In this document: one piece after another, positions 41,623 through 50,305 of the stretch
How the letters are laid out: every line of letters starts with the position of its first letter
How positions within the stretch are numbered: position 1 is the first letter of the stretch
DNA from: Alphaproteobacteria bacterium
GTDB lineage: Bacteria; Pseudomonadota; Alphaproteobacteria; Rhodospirillales; Casp-alpha2
Assembly (NCBI GenBank): GCA_024279135.1
Contig: JAJRRU010000032.1
Span: 186,001-250,000 of the forward strand
Length of the DNA stretch: 64,000 nucleotides
Direction: 5' to 3'
Program-made: the position numbers and the translations under genes
Notes under the pieces: generated by a model
Told to the model about the DNA's origin: nothing
The model's input: only the letters and a program-made list of their open reading frames with translations
Database searches by the model: none

Positions 41623-42459
41623 TCAGGGCGTTAAGTCCACGTCCTTGCCGTCTTTGGCGCAGACCCAGAGATCGTCGCTGTTGCGGATTATTTTTGTATC
41701 ATCCAGAAAATCATGAAGATGTACCAGCACTTTGTCATCGTCTATGAGAACGACCGCATAGCTTGGTGGCTCATAACTCCGCGGTACATAACCAGTCGTG
41801 GTGAAGTCCAGCGGTACACTGTGGTTCGTGCCGCGCAAGGTGGTAAAGCTGATGTTCTGCCAGCTACCGGCGATGGGCCGGTGGACGTGGCCAAAAAACA
41901 AGTGGCGGATATTATCAAAACCAGAGAGTAATTCAGCGAAGGCTTCTTTTTCATCCAGTCCCAGAGCGTCCAGACTGGGCAGTGCCACATCGAATGGCGG
42001 GTGATGCATGAATAAATAAACCGGGCGGCCTTGTGTCTGGTCCAGAGATCGGCGTAGCCAGTCACGCCGCGCCGAACAATAGAGCCCGCTATCGCGGCCC
42101 TGATCGAGGGTGTCGAGAAAAATAAAATCTCCCTCGTCGCGACGCAAGTGGTTCTGCACAAAACCGTTATGGTCTCTTTGCAGTTCAGGAAAGGCTTCAC
42201 ACAGATGTTCGCGGTGGTCATGGTTGCCGGGTAACAGGATGACCGGCGGGCTCAGGGGGGAGAGAATTTCAGACAGGACATTATAGGCTGCCGGTTTGCC
42301 CGCGTCGCTCAGATCGCCTGTAAACACACAGAACGCCGCATCGCTATGATTGGTCTCGATATCGGCAACACATGCCGTTAACCGCTCGATGGGGGAAAGT
42401 CCGCATATGCGTTCGTCAGGTGCGCCAATATGGGTATCGGTAATCTGGATGATTTTCAT
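41623..42459 (-). CDS. Metallophosphoesterase, CpdA-like cyclic-nucleotide phosphodiesterase
   Basis: 278 residues from the ATG at 42459, giving MKIIQITDTHIG. Calcineurin-like fold with all metal motifs in order: D-T-H (TDTHIG), GDLSD, GNHDH, HHPPF and FGHVHRP. The arrangement is that of class III cyclic nucleotide phosphodiesterases such as CpdA and of glycerophosphodiesterase GpdQ. It is encoded next to a GDPD family glycerophosphodiesterase on the same strand, so either cAMP or a glycerophosphodiester could be the substrate. The two starts/stops are 10 bases apart, suggesting co-transcription. Confidence 0.8.
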   Translation of the reverse strand: MKIIQITDTHIGAPDERICGLSPIERLTACVADIETNHSDAAFCVFTGDLSDAGKPAAYNVLSEILSPLSPPVILLPGNHDHREHLCEAFPELQRDHNGFVQNHLRRDEGDFIFLDTLDQGRDSGLYCSARRDWLRRSLDQTQGRPVYLFMHHPPFDVALPSLDALGLDEKEAFAELLSGFDNIRHLFFGHVHRPIAGSWQNISFTTLRGTNHSVPLDFTTTGYVPRSYEPPSYAVVLIDDDKVLVHLHDFLDDTKIIRNSDDLWVCAKDGKDVDLTP

Positions 42460-42469
42460 GGATATTCTT

Positions 42470-43414
42470 TCAGACTGAAACAGGTGTGGCCGGCGGGATC
42501 GCCATGCCACGGGTTTTCAAAATTCGGCGCAGACGGTCGGGATAATCGGTGATAATAGCATCTACATCCATTTCGATCAGGGCCTCCATTTGCTCAGGTT
42601 CGTTGACCGTCCAGACTTTTACTTTGAGGCCCAGATCATGGGCCTGCTGAATTTTTTCAGCCGACACCTCGCCGTGATAGGAAGACCATGTATGGCCACC
42701 GGCCGCCTTGACCATTTGTGGGATATTACCGTCAAACTGATCGATGGAATAACCGGCGGTCCAGGGTGAAGGCTCGTCTTGTCCGGCGTACATGTTATCG
42801 TACCAGCTCTGTTGTACCGTCAGATAGCCTGTGGGAATGCCAGGTGCCAGGCGTTGCAATATTTGCAAAGGACGCCAGTCGAAGGATTGAACAGCCGCCC
42901 GGTCGAGAAAATTATAATCCCTGAGGTCTTTTAACAGAGCCGCCACAAAGTCTTCCGGGCTCAGGGAAAGCCCTTGTTTGGTTGGCTGCAGCTTCATTTC
43001 TATATTGAGCTGGACGGTTTTGTTTGAGGAGCGCTGTATTAGTTCAAGCACATCGGTGAGTGTCGGGATGCGCGATCCGTCGACGGCTGTCTGGCTGGAA
43101 AAATCCTCCTCATAGCAGGTCCCCGGTTTAAGCCTGCCCACATCGAACTGTCGTAATTCTGCCAAGCTTAGAGAATGAACAGCCGGGCCTTCTTCATCCA
43201 GCCAGTTGCCGGTTTTATCGCGGGTGATATCGGGTTCAAGGGTGGGATTGTGTGTCACCACGATGATACCATCCCGGGTGGTCCCCACATCCAGTTCAAG
43301 ACAATGAACACCAATTGACAAGGCTTTGGCGAAGGCGGCAAGGGTGTTTTCCGGCATCAACCCGCGTGCTCCGCGATGACCGTGCAACTCAAAACTATGG
43401 GCGAAATTCATCAT
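42470..43414 (-). CDS. Glycerophosphodiester phosphodiesterase
   Basis: 314 residues from the ATG at 43414 (a GTG three codons upstream is possible). TIM-barrel GDPD: HGHRGARGLMPENTLAAF near the N-terminus carries the two catalytic His and a metal Glu region, followed by ELDVGTTRDGIIVVTHNPTL and IEMKLQP, and the C-terminal KVWTVNEPEQ plus ITDYPDRL. It releases sn-glycerol 3-phosphate and an alcohol from deacylated phospholipids. No signal peptide is seen, so it is likely cytoplasmic (UgpQ-like). It precedes the phosphodiesterase gene in transcription order. Confidence 0.9.
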   Translation of the reverse strand: MMNFAHSFELHGHRGARGLMPENTLAAFAKALSIGVHCLELDVGTTRDGIIVVTHNPTLEPDITRDKTGNWLDEEGPAVHSLSLAELRQFDVGRLKPGTCYEEDFSSQTAVDGSRIPTLTDVLELIQRSSNKTVQLNIEMKLQPTKQGLSLSPEDFVAALLKDLRDYNFLDRAAVQSFDWRPLQILQRLAPGIPTGYLTVQQSWYDNMYAGQDEPSPWTAGYSIDQFDGNIPQMVKAAGGHTWSSYHGEVSAEKIQQAHDLGLKVKVWTVNEPEQMEALIEMDVDAIITDYPDRLRRILKTRGMAIPPATPVSV

Positions 43415-43637
43415 GTCAGGCACACTCGATATGACAGTTTAGGCGTAAATGATTTCCGGCAGGCCAGCCGCCGATCGGTGGTTCAATTATCCTAACACCC
43501 TGTTAGTTGTCGGGCGGGGTTGTGTGACCTTCACCATCGCCATGCTAACGATAAATACAGCCAGAATCAGGTTGATCAGTTTTTAGCAATTATAGCTCCT
43601 AAGCTCAATCATTATTGAGCCGGAAATTTCTGTAAGG

Positions 43638-44342
43638 CTATAAAATCCCGAGATCTTTAAACGAGGTGCTACCGGATTTCGAGACGATGATGTGATCGTG
43701 CAGGACGATATCGAGTTTTTCGGCAATATCGCGGACTTCATTGGTCATTTCGATATCAGCCTTTGACGGTCGCGGATCGCCGCTCGGGTGATTGTGCACC
43801 ATAATTATGGCCGTGGCGTGAAGTTCCAGGGCTCGCTTGACTACCTGGCGGGGATAGACCGGGGTGTGATTGACGGTGCCACGTTGCTGTTCTTCATCGG
43901 CGATCAACTCGTTGCGCTGATTAAGGTAGAGCACGCGGAAACTTTCGATTTTGTTGCGGGCCATGTTGGCACGGCAGTATTTTATCAACTTGTCCCAGTT
44001 TGATAAAACCGGTTTGTTGATAATCTCGTCACGAGTCAGGTGCTGGGCGGCAAAGTGAATGGTTTTCAACGCCGCAATAACCGACTGTCCGGCCCCGTTA
44101 ACCTCGGCCAGCTCAACCGGGTCTGCGTTGATCACATCGGCAAAGCTGCCGAACCGTGCCAGCAGGGACTTGGCTAGTGGTTTCATATCGCGCCGCGTCT
44201 GGGCTTGAAACAGGATCATTTCAAGAATTTCATAATCAGCCAGTGCCCCGCCACCGGCCTTCAGAAAACGTTCGCGTAAACGCTTGCGATGCCCCGCATT
44301 GTCAGTTGTAGTCTTACTGGCAGTATCGGGCGTTCCGCTCAA
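43638..44342 (-). CDS. radC: RadC-family JAB-domain protein
   Basis: 234 residues from a TTG at 44342, two bases after the map stop and preceded by GAGAGAT. Helix-hairpin-helix-like N-terminus, then a JAB/MPN metalloprotease-like domain (about 110-234) with VHNHPSGDPRPSKADI, the H-x-H-P-S-G-D zinc site. RadC was once linked to DNA repair, but this role is not supported and the true function is unknown. Last gene of a map-radC pair. Confidence 0.92.
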   Translation of the reverse strand: MSGTPDTASKTTTDNAGHRKRLRERFLKAGGGALADYEILEMILFQAQTRRDMKPLAKSLLARFGSFADVINADPVELAEVNGAGQSVIAALKTIHFAAQHLTRDEIINKPVLSNWDKLIKYCRANMARNKIESFRVLYLNQRNELIADEEQQRGTVNHTPVYPRQVVKRALELHATAIIMVHNHPSGDPRPSKADIEMTNEVRDIAEKLDIVLHDHIIVSKSGSTSFKDLGIL

Positions 44343-44344
44343 GG

Positions 44345-45190
44345 CTATCTCTCTGCGTAGGGTGGCTTGTCGAAGCCTGCGGGTGACAGGGTAAAAATTT
44401 CATAACCATCAGCGGTGACACCCAGGGAGTGTTCAAACTGGGCAGACAGGGATTTGTCTTTGGTTACCGCTGTCCAGTTGTCGGCTAGAATCTTCACATG
44501 GAGCCGTCCGGCATTGATCATCGGCTCAATGGTAAAAAACATACCCTCGAGCAATGTAGGACCCTGTCCGGGTTTGCCATAATGGAGAATATTGGGCTTG
44601 TCATGAAACACCCGGCCCAGACCATGCCCGCAAAAATCTTCTACCACGGAATAACGCAGGCCTTCCGCGTAGGTTTGAATGGCGTGGCCGATATCACCGA
44701 CTGTTGCACCCGGCTTGACGACGCGGATGCCTTCCCACATGGCTGCATGGGTGGCTTCAACAAGCTTGGCGGCTTTAACGCCGACCTTGCCGATGGGGAA
44801 CATGCGGCTGGAATCGCCAAACCAGCCATCCACAATAACCGTCACATCGATATTCATAATATCGCCTTCTTTCAGGCGTTTGTCACCGGGAATACCGTGG
44901 CACACCACATGGTTGATGGATGTGCAGATGGACTTTGGAAACCCGCGATAGTTGAGCGGTGCGGGAATGGCATGGTGATCGATGATAAAGTTATGACACA
45001 AGGTGTCAATTTCCAGCGTTGTGACGCCGGGTTTGATAAAGGGCGTGATATAATCGAGTGTTTCGGCAGCCAGACGACCGGTTTTGCGCATTCCCGCAAA
45101 GTCAGCATGGGTATGAATTTTGATGCCGTTACGGGCCTTGCCCTCAGACTGGGCAGCCGGATCATTCATTGTGATTTCAAGGTCTTTCAT
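44345..45190 (-). CDS. map: Methionine aminopeptidase, type I
   Basis: 281 residues. It removes the initiator Met after deformylation, acting after the def product. The pita-bread fold has the five metal ligands: D in NIDVTVIVDGWFGDSS (two Asp), H in CGHGLGRVFHD, E in TIEPMI and E in EHSLG. The ATG at 45190 follows AGAGAAAC; an internal ATG at 45169 is less likely. Nine bases separate its start from the sfsA stop, so sfsA-map-radC are transcribed together. Confidence 0.96.
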   Translation of the reverse strand: MKDLEITMNDPAAQSEGKARNGIKIHTHADFAGMRKTGRLAAETLDYITPFIKPGVTTLEIDTLCHNFIIDHHAIPAPLNYRGFPKSICTSINHVVCHGIPGDKRLKEGDIMNIDVTVIVDGWFGDSSRMFPIGKVGVKAAKLVEATHAAMWEGIRVVKPGATVGDIGHAIQTYAEGLRYSVVEDFCGHGLGRVFHDKPNILHYGKPGQGPTLLEGMFFTIEPMINAGRLHVKILADNWTAVTKDKSLSAQFEHSLGVTADGYEIFTLSPAGFDKPPYAER

Positions 45191-45199
45191 GGTGTTTCT

Positions 45200-45910
45200 C
45201 TAAAATATAACCGTGATCTGATGTGATACATCTATGTCGAATGGGCTTAATTTGCAAGTATAGCACAATACTTCGACACCAGATTTGATAGCGTTATCCA
45301 ACGCTTTACCATAGACAGGATCGATATCACGGGCGATGGTGAAGGTCTCGGCATCTTCACGCTGGACCAGATATACCATGACGGCCCGGTGACCGTCAGC
45401 AACCATTTGGGATAACTCGGCCAGATGTTTGGTGCCGCGACTGGTGACGCTGTCGGGAAATTCAACGGGTGCTCCCGGGGTTAAATCGCGCCGCAGGGTG
45501 ACGTTTTTAACTTCCACGTAGCATGACGGTTTTTCGTCATCTTCGAGCAGAATATCAATCCGCGAGTTCAGGCCATATTTGACCTCGTTGCGCAAATGTG
45601 CATATCCCGACAATTCCGAAATGGTGCCGTTTTCGATAGCCCTTGAGACCAGCTTGTTGGGCAGGGCCGTATTGATGCCGACCAGGGTGTCGCCTATGCG
45701 GATCAGTTCCCAGGTAAATTTGAGTTTGCGGTCCGGGTTGCTGGCCCGGGAAATCCAGACCTCTGCGCCGGGCTGATTGACACTGAGCATAGAGCCGGAA
45801 TTTGCACAATGGGCGGTAACCATAGTGCCGTCGCCCAGTTCCACATCTGCCATGAAACGTTTATAGCGTTTAATCAGTGTGCCTTTTATCAGGTCAGATG
45901 GAAATATCAT
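45200..45910 (-). CDS. sfsA: Sugar fermentation stimulation protein homologue SfsA
   Basis: 236 residues, normal length. Hallmarks: IKGTLIKRYKRFMADVEL near the N-terminus, CANSGSML, the SRAIENGTI and YVEVKNVTLRR (nuclease-like PD-(D/E)xK region), and AVMVYLVQRED. SfsA was described in E. coli as affecting mal gene expression and has a DNA-binding, nuclease-like fold; its real role is unclear. First gene of sfsA-map-radC. Confidence 0.95.
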   Translation of the reverse strand: MIFPSDLIKGTLIKRYKRFMADVELGDGTMVTAHCANSGSMLSVNQPGAEVWISRASNPDRKLKFTWELIRIGDTLVGINTALPNKLVSRAIENGTISELSGYAHLRNEVKYGLNSRIDILLEDDEKPSCYVEVKNVTLRRDLTPGAPVEFPDSVTSRGTKHLAELSQMVADGHRAVMVYLVQREDAETFTIARDIDPVYGKALDNAIKSGVEVLCYTCKLSPFDIDVSHQITVIF

Positions 45911-45955
45911 ACATGGAATTTAGTTATCTGTGGGCTGTCTGGCAAGGCTGTGTGT

Positions 45956-46840
45956 TCAAAAAATTTCAGTCATGGATTGCTGTGCAGAGCCCGGGCGTAA
46001 AGGTTTTTGCTGGTCTGGTGCCGGTGCCCAGCCGCTCAGGTTGATGACCTGGAAGGTGGCTGGAACGGGGCTTTGCGGGTCGCCGGGCTCAGCATAATTT
46101 TCGCGGTAGAGCGCCATGGCATACATCAGGGTTTCGCGACGCATGACCGTTAACCGCCTGTTCAGCACGGCATTGCTTTCGCCCATACCGCGCAGATCAA
46201 ACAACAACTTCATGGGGTCACTGTAATGTACGGTTATGGTTTCGCTGTCCAGCACGGGCAGGTTAAATCCGGCCCGTTGCATGAGAGCCCCAATATCGCG
46301 AATATCGGCGAACGGCGAAACACGGGGGGAAAGCCCGCCTTCCAGGGCGATCTCCGCATCGCTCAGCACGGCGCGTAGTTCACACAGAGTATCACCACCA
46401 AACATGGTCGCCATAAAAAGCCCGTCCGGCTTTATGGTTCGCCGGATCTGGCTAAGTGTGCCGGGCAGGTCGTTTACCCAGTGCAGGCCCAGATTGCTCA
46501 ATACCAGATCAAAACAGGCCTCGGTGAAGGGCAGAACCTCTTCGTCACCGACACAGACGGAACCATCCGGGTGGTTGGGGTTGCGGGCCATGTGTTCCGA
46601 CAGCTCGCAGCGGAACATTTTATTTACACCACCACGGGCGGCGATCATGTTACCAAGCAAGCCCGTTCGCGCCCCGAGATCCAGCGCGACGGGAAATTTG
46701 CGCACCGTATCATCGAGCCGTTCTAGCAGGCGTTCGCCAATTTCGCGGAGCAAAAAGTCATGCTCATCAATCGTGCTCGCGGCTCGCTCACGGTGTTGGC
46801 GGAAAACAGAACGGTTGAATACGGTCATGGAGTCAGACAT
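45956..46840 (-). CDS. SAM-dependent methyltransferase, BioC/NDUFAF5-like
   Basis: 294 residues from the ATG at 46840 (ATG at 46828 also possible; no clear ribosome-binding site). Class I methyltransferase core with ALDLGARTGLLGNM as the SAM-binding motif I, VGDEEVLPFTEACFDLVLSNLGLHWVNDLP (landmarks VLPFTEACFDLV and LGLHWV) and a C-terminal DLRGMGESNAVLNRR segment typical of the NDUFAF5-like group. In mitochondria NDUFAF5 hydroxylates an arginine of complex I; bacterial members near comF are of unproven function. Divergent from comF across a short region with a 12-bp tandem repeat. Confidence 0.85.
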   Translation of the reverse strand: MSDSMTVFNRSVFRQHRERAASTIDEHDFLLREIGERLLERLDDTVRKFPVALDLGARTGLLGNMIAARGGVNKMFRCELSEHMARNPNHPDGSVCVGDEEVLPFTEACFDLVLSNLGLHWVNDLPGTLSQIRRTIKPDGLFMATMFGGDTLCELRAVLSDAEIALEGGLSPRVSPFADIRDIGALMQRAGFNLPVLDSETITVHYSDPMKLLFDLRGMGESNAVLNRRLTVMRRETLMYAMALYRENYAEPGDPQSPVPATFQVINLSGWAPAPDQQKPLRPGSAQQSMTEIF

Positions 46841-46903
46841 GGTATGGTTATGACACAAGGTCACGGGATGATAAAACCAAACAATCGGCGCCATAATGCC
46901 GTC

Positions 46904-46939
46904 GGGAATACAGCCGGGAATACAGCCGGGAATACGGCC
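46904..46939. repeat. Three tandem copies of a 12-bp unit
   Basis: GGGAATACAGCC twice and GGGAATACGGCC once, in direct succession between the methyltransferase and comF starts. If read with comF's frame upstream of its likely start it would encode GNTA repeats, but I place the comF start downstream. Copy number may vary between strains. Confidence 0.85.
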
Positions 46940-46978
46940 GGGCATTATTTGCCGTCCTCCGCCCGGACTGTCAGGGCT

Positions 46979-47710
46979 ATGGGGACCTTGCTAGGGCGGG
47001 TGCGCGATTTGGTCCTGCCGCCGTTGTGTCTGGGTTGTAGCTGTGTGGTGGAGACCGCCGATACGGTGTGCGTTTCATGCTGGTCCGATTTCACCATGAT
47101 AGGCCCGTCTGTCTGTGGGATTTGTGGGGCTCCTTTCCCTCATGACCAGGGGGCGCCGTTATGTGCCACGTGCGCGGGCCACACGCCTCCTTTTGCCAGG
47201 GCGCGCGGCGCGGTGATCTATAATGCTGGCTGTGCCTCGATGATCCTGGCTTTCAAGTATGGCGACAGGACGGAGGCAGCCGCCTTGTTTGCCCGCATGA
47301 TGATTGCTGCGGCTCAGGATCTGATCGAGCAGGCCGATGTGCTGGTACCTGTGCCGCTGGACCGTCGCCGGTTATTTCACCGGCGCTATAATCAGGCTGG
47401 CCTGATTGCCCAGGAAATCAGCAAACAACAGGGTACGCCGGTCTTGCTCGATGCGGTCGAGCGTATCAAACCAACACCAGGGCAGGGGGACAAAAAAACC
47501 AAGATCAGTGCCGCACAACGCCGCCGCGCCGTTCGCGGTGCGTTTCGGGTGCGCCCGGCGTTTGCCGAACAGCTCACCCAGCGCCGAATTTTGGTTGTTG
47601 ATGATGTCTATACCTCAGGTGCGACCGTCTGGTCGCTGGCGCGGGCACTGAACGGTGTTGGGGCGGGGGCCGTCGATGTGCTGACGTTTGCGCGGGTGGT
47701 ACGGGAATAA
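46979..47710 (+). CDS. comF: ComF family phosphoribosyltransferase-like protein
   Basis: 243 residues from the ATG at 46979; in-frame starts upstream (such as 46868) would add an unconserved tail containing the GNTA repeats. Double zinc-ribbon module LPPLCLGCSCVVE...CVSCW and CGICGAPF...CATCAG, then a type I PRTase fold with VPLDRRRLFHRRYNQAGLIA and the PRPP loop VDDVYTSGATVWS. ComF is needed for uptake of single-stranded DNA in competent bacteria, but homologues occur widely in non-competent species. Divergent from the methyltransferase. Confidence 0.9.
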   Translation: MGTLLGRVRDLVLPPLCLGCSCVVETADTVCVSCWSDFTMIGPSVCGICGAPFPHDQGAPLCATCAGHTPPFARARGAVIYNAGCASMILAFKYGDRTEAAALFARMMIAAAQDLIEQADVLVPVPLDRRRLFHRRYNQAGLIAQEISKQQGTPVLLDAVERIKPTPGQGDKKTKISAAQRRRAVRGAFRVRPAFAEQLTQRRILVVDDVYTSGATVWSLARALNGVGAGAVDVLTFARVVRE

Positions 47711-47809
47711 AACCAGCGGATAAACTATAACCAGCCTTGAATTGTACGCCCGAAACCCCGTTATGAGATTATCAAATTCGATTATGAAGAATATATGGAA
47801 GTTTGCCGG

Positions 47810-48172
47810 TTATGGGCTGGTGGTCAGAAAATCGCTGATTTGATCTTCAAATTTTTCGGTTATGGGTTTGATGATCACACCATCACAGCCGGCATTGAGG
47901 GCGTAATTTGATTCGGAGGTTAATGCCGATGCCGTGAGCGCAATAATGAGCCCGCCATAGGCATTGTCACGCAGGGCCTTAACGGCATCGTGACCACTCA
48001 TGACCGGCATGTGCATGTCCATGAGGATAAGGTCAGGAGGGCTTTGTGTGGCTTTTTCATATCCGATCTTGCCGTTTTCAGCGGTAATGACATCATAGCC
48101 TGCAATCTCCAGGCGCAGGCACACCAGTTCCTGAATAGGCCCATCATCTTCAACTAACAATATGGTTGCCAT
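47810..48172 (-). CDS. Single-domain response regulator
   Basis: 120 residues from the ATG at 48172 (GGAAGG upstream). A stand-alone CheY-like receiver: acidic pair VEDD (9-10), phosphorylation site D52 in LILMDMHMP, T80 in LTASAL and K102 in IIKPIT. No output domain, so it likely acts by protein contact or as a phosphate relay. It begins 26 bases after the histidine kinase stop on the same strand, which makes that kinase the obvious partner. Confidence 0.88.
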   Translation of the reverse strand: MATILLVEDDGPIQELVCLRLEIAGYDVITAENGKIGYEKATQSPPDLILMDMHMPVMSGHDAVKALRDNAYGGLIIALTASALTSESNYALNAGCDGVIIKPITEKFEDQISDFLTTSP

Positions 48173-48198
48173 CGGGCTGCCTTCCAAAATGAATTTCC

Positions 48199-49761
48199 CT
48201 AAATCGTGTATTGGGTTACCGGGGCCAGTGGGATAGTAAACATGAATGTGCTGCCATGACCGAGGGTGCTGGAAATGGTAATCTGGCCACCCTGCAACTC
48301 GATCAGGCGTTTCGTGATTGCAAGCCCCAGACCGGTTCCGCCAGCCTTGCGGGACGCCGTCTCATCGACTTGTTTAAAGCGTTCGAATACCGTCTGGTGA
48401 TCACATTCGGGGACGCCGCAACCGGTATCGGCAATGGAAAATTCGAGCAATTCGCCTTTGCGCATGGTCGATATGGATATACTGCCTTGGTCGGTATATT
48501 TCAGGGCATTGCTGATAAGATTTATCAGTATCTGCTTGAGCCTGATCTCATCAGCCAGAACAATCTCTTGGGTTTCCCTGAGGGATATTGTGATGTCTTT
48601 ATCCGTGGCGATTTGCCTGAATTGCTCGATAATCGAGCGAATGGTGGAATTGGCACAGACGTGCTGGAGGTGGATTTCCATTTGCCCGGCTTCGATCTTT
48701 GACAAATCAAGCATGTCGTTAATCAACATCAGCAGGTGGGACCCCGATGTCTCCATTTTTTTAATGTATTTGGAAATTTCCGTTAACACAGCCTCAATAT
48801 TTTCTGTCGTTTCCTGATGACTGCTATGTTTGTTTTCCAAAGCGGTCATCATGTGTTTTACCGAGGGTAGATTTTTGGGATTCGACAATATAGGCGTATA
48901 ACCCAGAATGACGGTCAGTGGTGTTCTGAGTTCGTGACTCATGATGTTGAGAAAATCAGACTTTGCCCGGTTTGCCTCTTCGGCTTTTGTATAGACGTGA
49001 AACATATTATACAGCAGGCCCGTCAGGACACATATGTAGCTGACTTTCTTCAAGGTGTGGGCAGCATCAAATTCAAAATCAAACAGGCTGCCAGAGAATG
49101 ACATGAAGACAGCCTGGCTGGTGAACCCGATAATCAGTGAAATAACCAACCAGTGTTCAAAGGCGTTGTGGCGCCAGTATCCTTTATGAAGGTAGCCGAT
49201 CAAAGCCAGACCGAAAAAAAGAGCGGGAAGTAATTCCTCAGGCCGGTGGAAAACAAATTCCGGGTAATAAGCCCGTGGCAACGGCACAAAGGTAAAAAAC
49301 AAAAAACTGGCCAGCGTGAAGATTATTGAAAATAGATAGACGTTTAATTCTGATATGGGCGCGCGATTGGCTTGCTGGGTTTCGCGCCGCCACACCAGGA
49401 AACTCAACAGCATAAAAATTGACAAGAACTCCCGGGATGCGACCCAGCTCCAGGGAATCAATGAGATATTATCTGATAGCATGAACGGTTTGAAATAGGC
49501 TGACGTGACAATGGCGTGATAGCCATCCAGGAAGGCCGTGCCGAGAAAACCCGTGCCAATAAATAAAAACATATTATTTTTTTTCGTGTAAAACCTGACC
49601 AGAGATAATGCGCCGACAACAAGTGCCAGCAGGGTTGCCAGGGCTTCCATCAGGGTGTGAAGCTGTTCATTTCCAACCCATGTGGTATCGCGCAGCAAAA
49701 CAAAGCCGATCGTTAATCCAACACCTATAATCAAATATGTTACAACGCGTAAATTTATCAT
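48199..49761 (-). CDS. Membrane histidine kinase with MASE3-type sensor
   Basis: 520 residues. N-terminal region (about 1-255) has seven or eight transmembrane segments with FIGTGFLGTAFLDGYHAIVTS, as in MASE3 sensor domains. A HisKA domain follows with SHELRTPL (phosphorylated His near 275), then a long interrupted dimerisation region, and a HATPase_c domain with N-box LISNALKYT, GxG motifs DTGCGVP and GTGLGLAI. AAGGTC precedes the ATG. Signal unknown. Encoded ahead of the single-domain response regulator, with a perfect palindrome upstream at 49816-49834. Confidence 0.88.
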   Translation of the reverse strand: MINLRVVTYLIIGVGLTIGFVLLRDTTWVGNEQLHTLMEALATLLALVVGALSLVRFYTKKNNMFLFIGTGFLGTAFLDGYHAIVTSAYFKPFMLSDNISLIPWSWVASREFLSIFMLLSFLVWRRETQQANRAPISELNVYLFSIIFTLASFLFFTFVPLPRAYYPEFVFHRPEELLPALFFGLALIGYLHKGYWRHNAFEHWLVISLIIGFTSQAVFMSFSGSLFDFEFDAAHTLKKVSYICVLTGLLYNMFHVYTKAEEANRAKSDFLNIMSHELRTPLTVILGYTPILSNPKNLPSVKHMMTALENKHSSHQETTENIEAVLTEISKYIKKMETSGSHLLMLINDMLDLSKIEAGQMEIHLQHVCANSTIRSIIEQFRQIATDKDITISLRETQEIVLADEIRLKQILINLISNALKYTDQGSISISTMRKGELLEFSIADTGCGVPECDHQTVFERFKQVDETASRKAGGTGLGLAITKRLIELQGGQITISSTLGHGSTFMFTIPLAPVTQYTI

Positions 49762-49815
49762 GACCTTATATATAGGTGGTCGATTTAATCATACCACCTG
49801 CAAGGGTGTTGGGTA

Positions 49816-49834
49816 GTATAATAAAATATTATAC
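49816..49834. promoter_or_regulatory. 19-bp palindrome in the kinase-glutaredoxin intergenic region
   Basis: GTATAATA-AAA-TATTATAC, perfect over 8+8 bases, about 55 bp upstream of the histidine kinase start and 170 bp from the glutaredoxin start. A likely operator or bidirectional promoter element; no regulator can be named. Confidence 0.4.
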
Positions 49835-50003
49835 ACGCTATAGTTGTTTATATAACACAATGCAATATGACAGATGAGTATTCTGTATTTGCTGAGATTA
49901 TGCTTCAGCAAAATGTGATGGCTGGCGGGTTAAAGAGAATTGCCTTTTCAGCAATATTTGCTTATGTAAATGAACAGGCATCATTTTAACGAAGTGAAAT
50001 ACA

Positions 50004-50294
50004 ATGAAATCATCTATTCCCGAAATCATGGCAAACGTCCGAGTTCAAATTTATACCTCACCGTTTTGTGGTTATTGCATACGCGCCAAGTCACTGCTTG
50101 ATGACAAGGGTGTGGATTATGAGGAATTTGGCGTCATGATGGATCGTGGCCTGCATAGCGAAATGTTGAACCGGTCAAATGGTAAAACATCGGTACCGCA
50201 GATATTCATCAATGACGAACACATTGGCGGTTGTGATGAACTGTATGCCCTCGACCGGGAACAGGCTCTGGATGCCAAGCTCGGACTGGTATAA
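50004..50294 (+). CDS. grxC: Glutaredoxin (GrxC type)
   Basis: 96 residues (88 if it starts at the ATG at 50028, whose MANVRVQIYTSPF is the more typical N-terminus). The first ATG has a GAAGTG-like site. Thioredoxin fold with active-site FCGYC (family usually CPYC), the cis-Pro loop TSVPQIFI and GGCDEL, which binds glutathione. It reduces disulfides with GSH. Encoded 11 bases before the nitrilase gene. This pair is common in Alphaproteobacteria. Confidence 0.92.
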   Translation: MKSSIPEIMANVRVQIYTSPFCGYCIRAKSLLDDKGVDYEEFGVMMDRGLHSEMLNRSNGKTSVPQIFINDEHIGGCDELYALDREQALDAKLGLV

Positions 50295-50305
50295 AACGGT
50301 GTTTA

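Noticed and set aside
43440-43600. Minus-strand frame encoding a hydrophobic 30-residue stretch between radC and the glycerophosphodiesterase, and a small hairpin at 43603-43620.
   Set aside because: No start codon with a ribosome-binding site and a stop immediately upstream; the hairpin has no U run and is weak as a terminator.
44498-45226. 242-codon plus-strand frame opposite map.
   Set aside because: Antisense to a conserved methionine aminopeptidase; no independent evidence.
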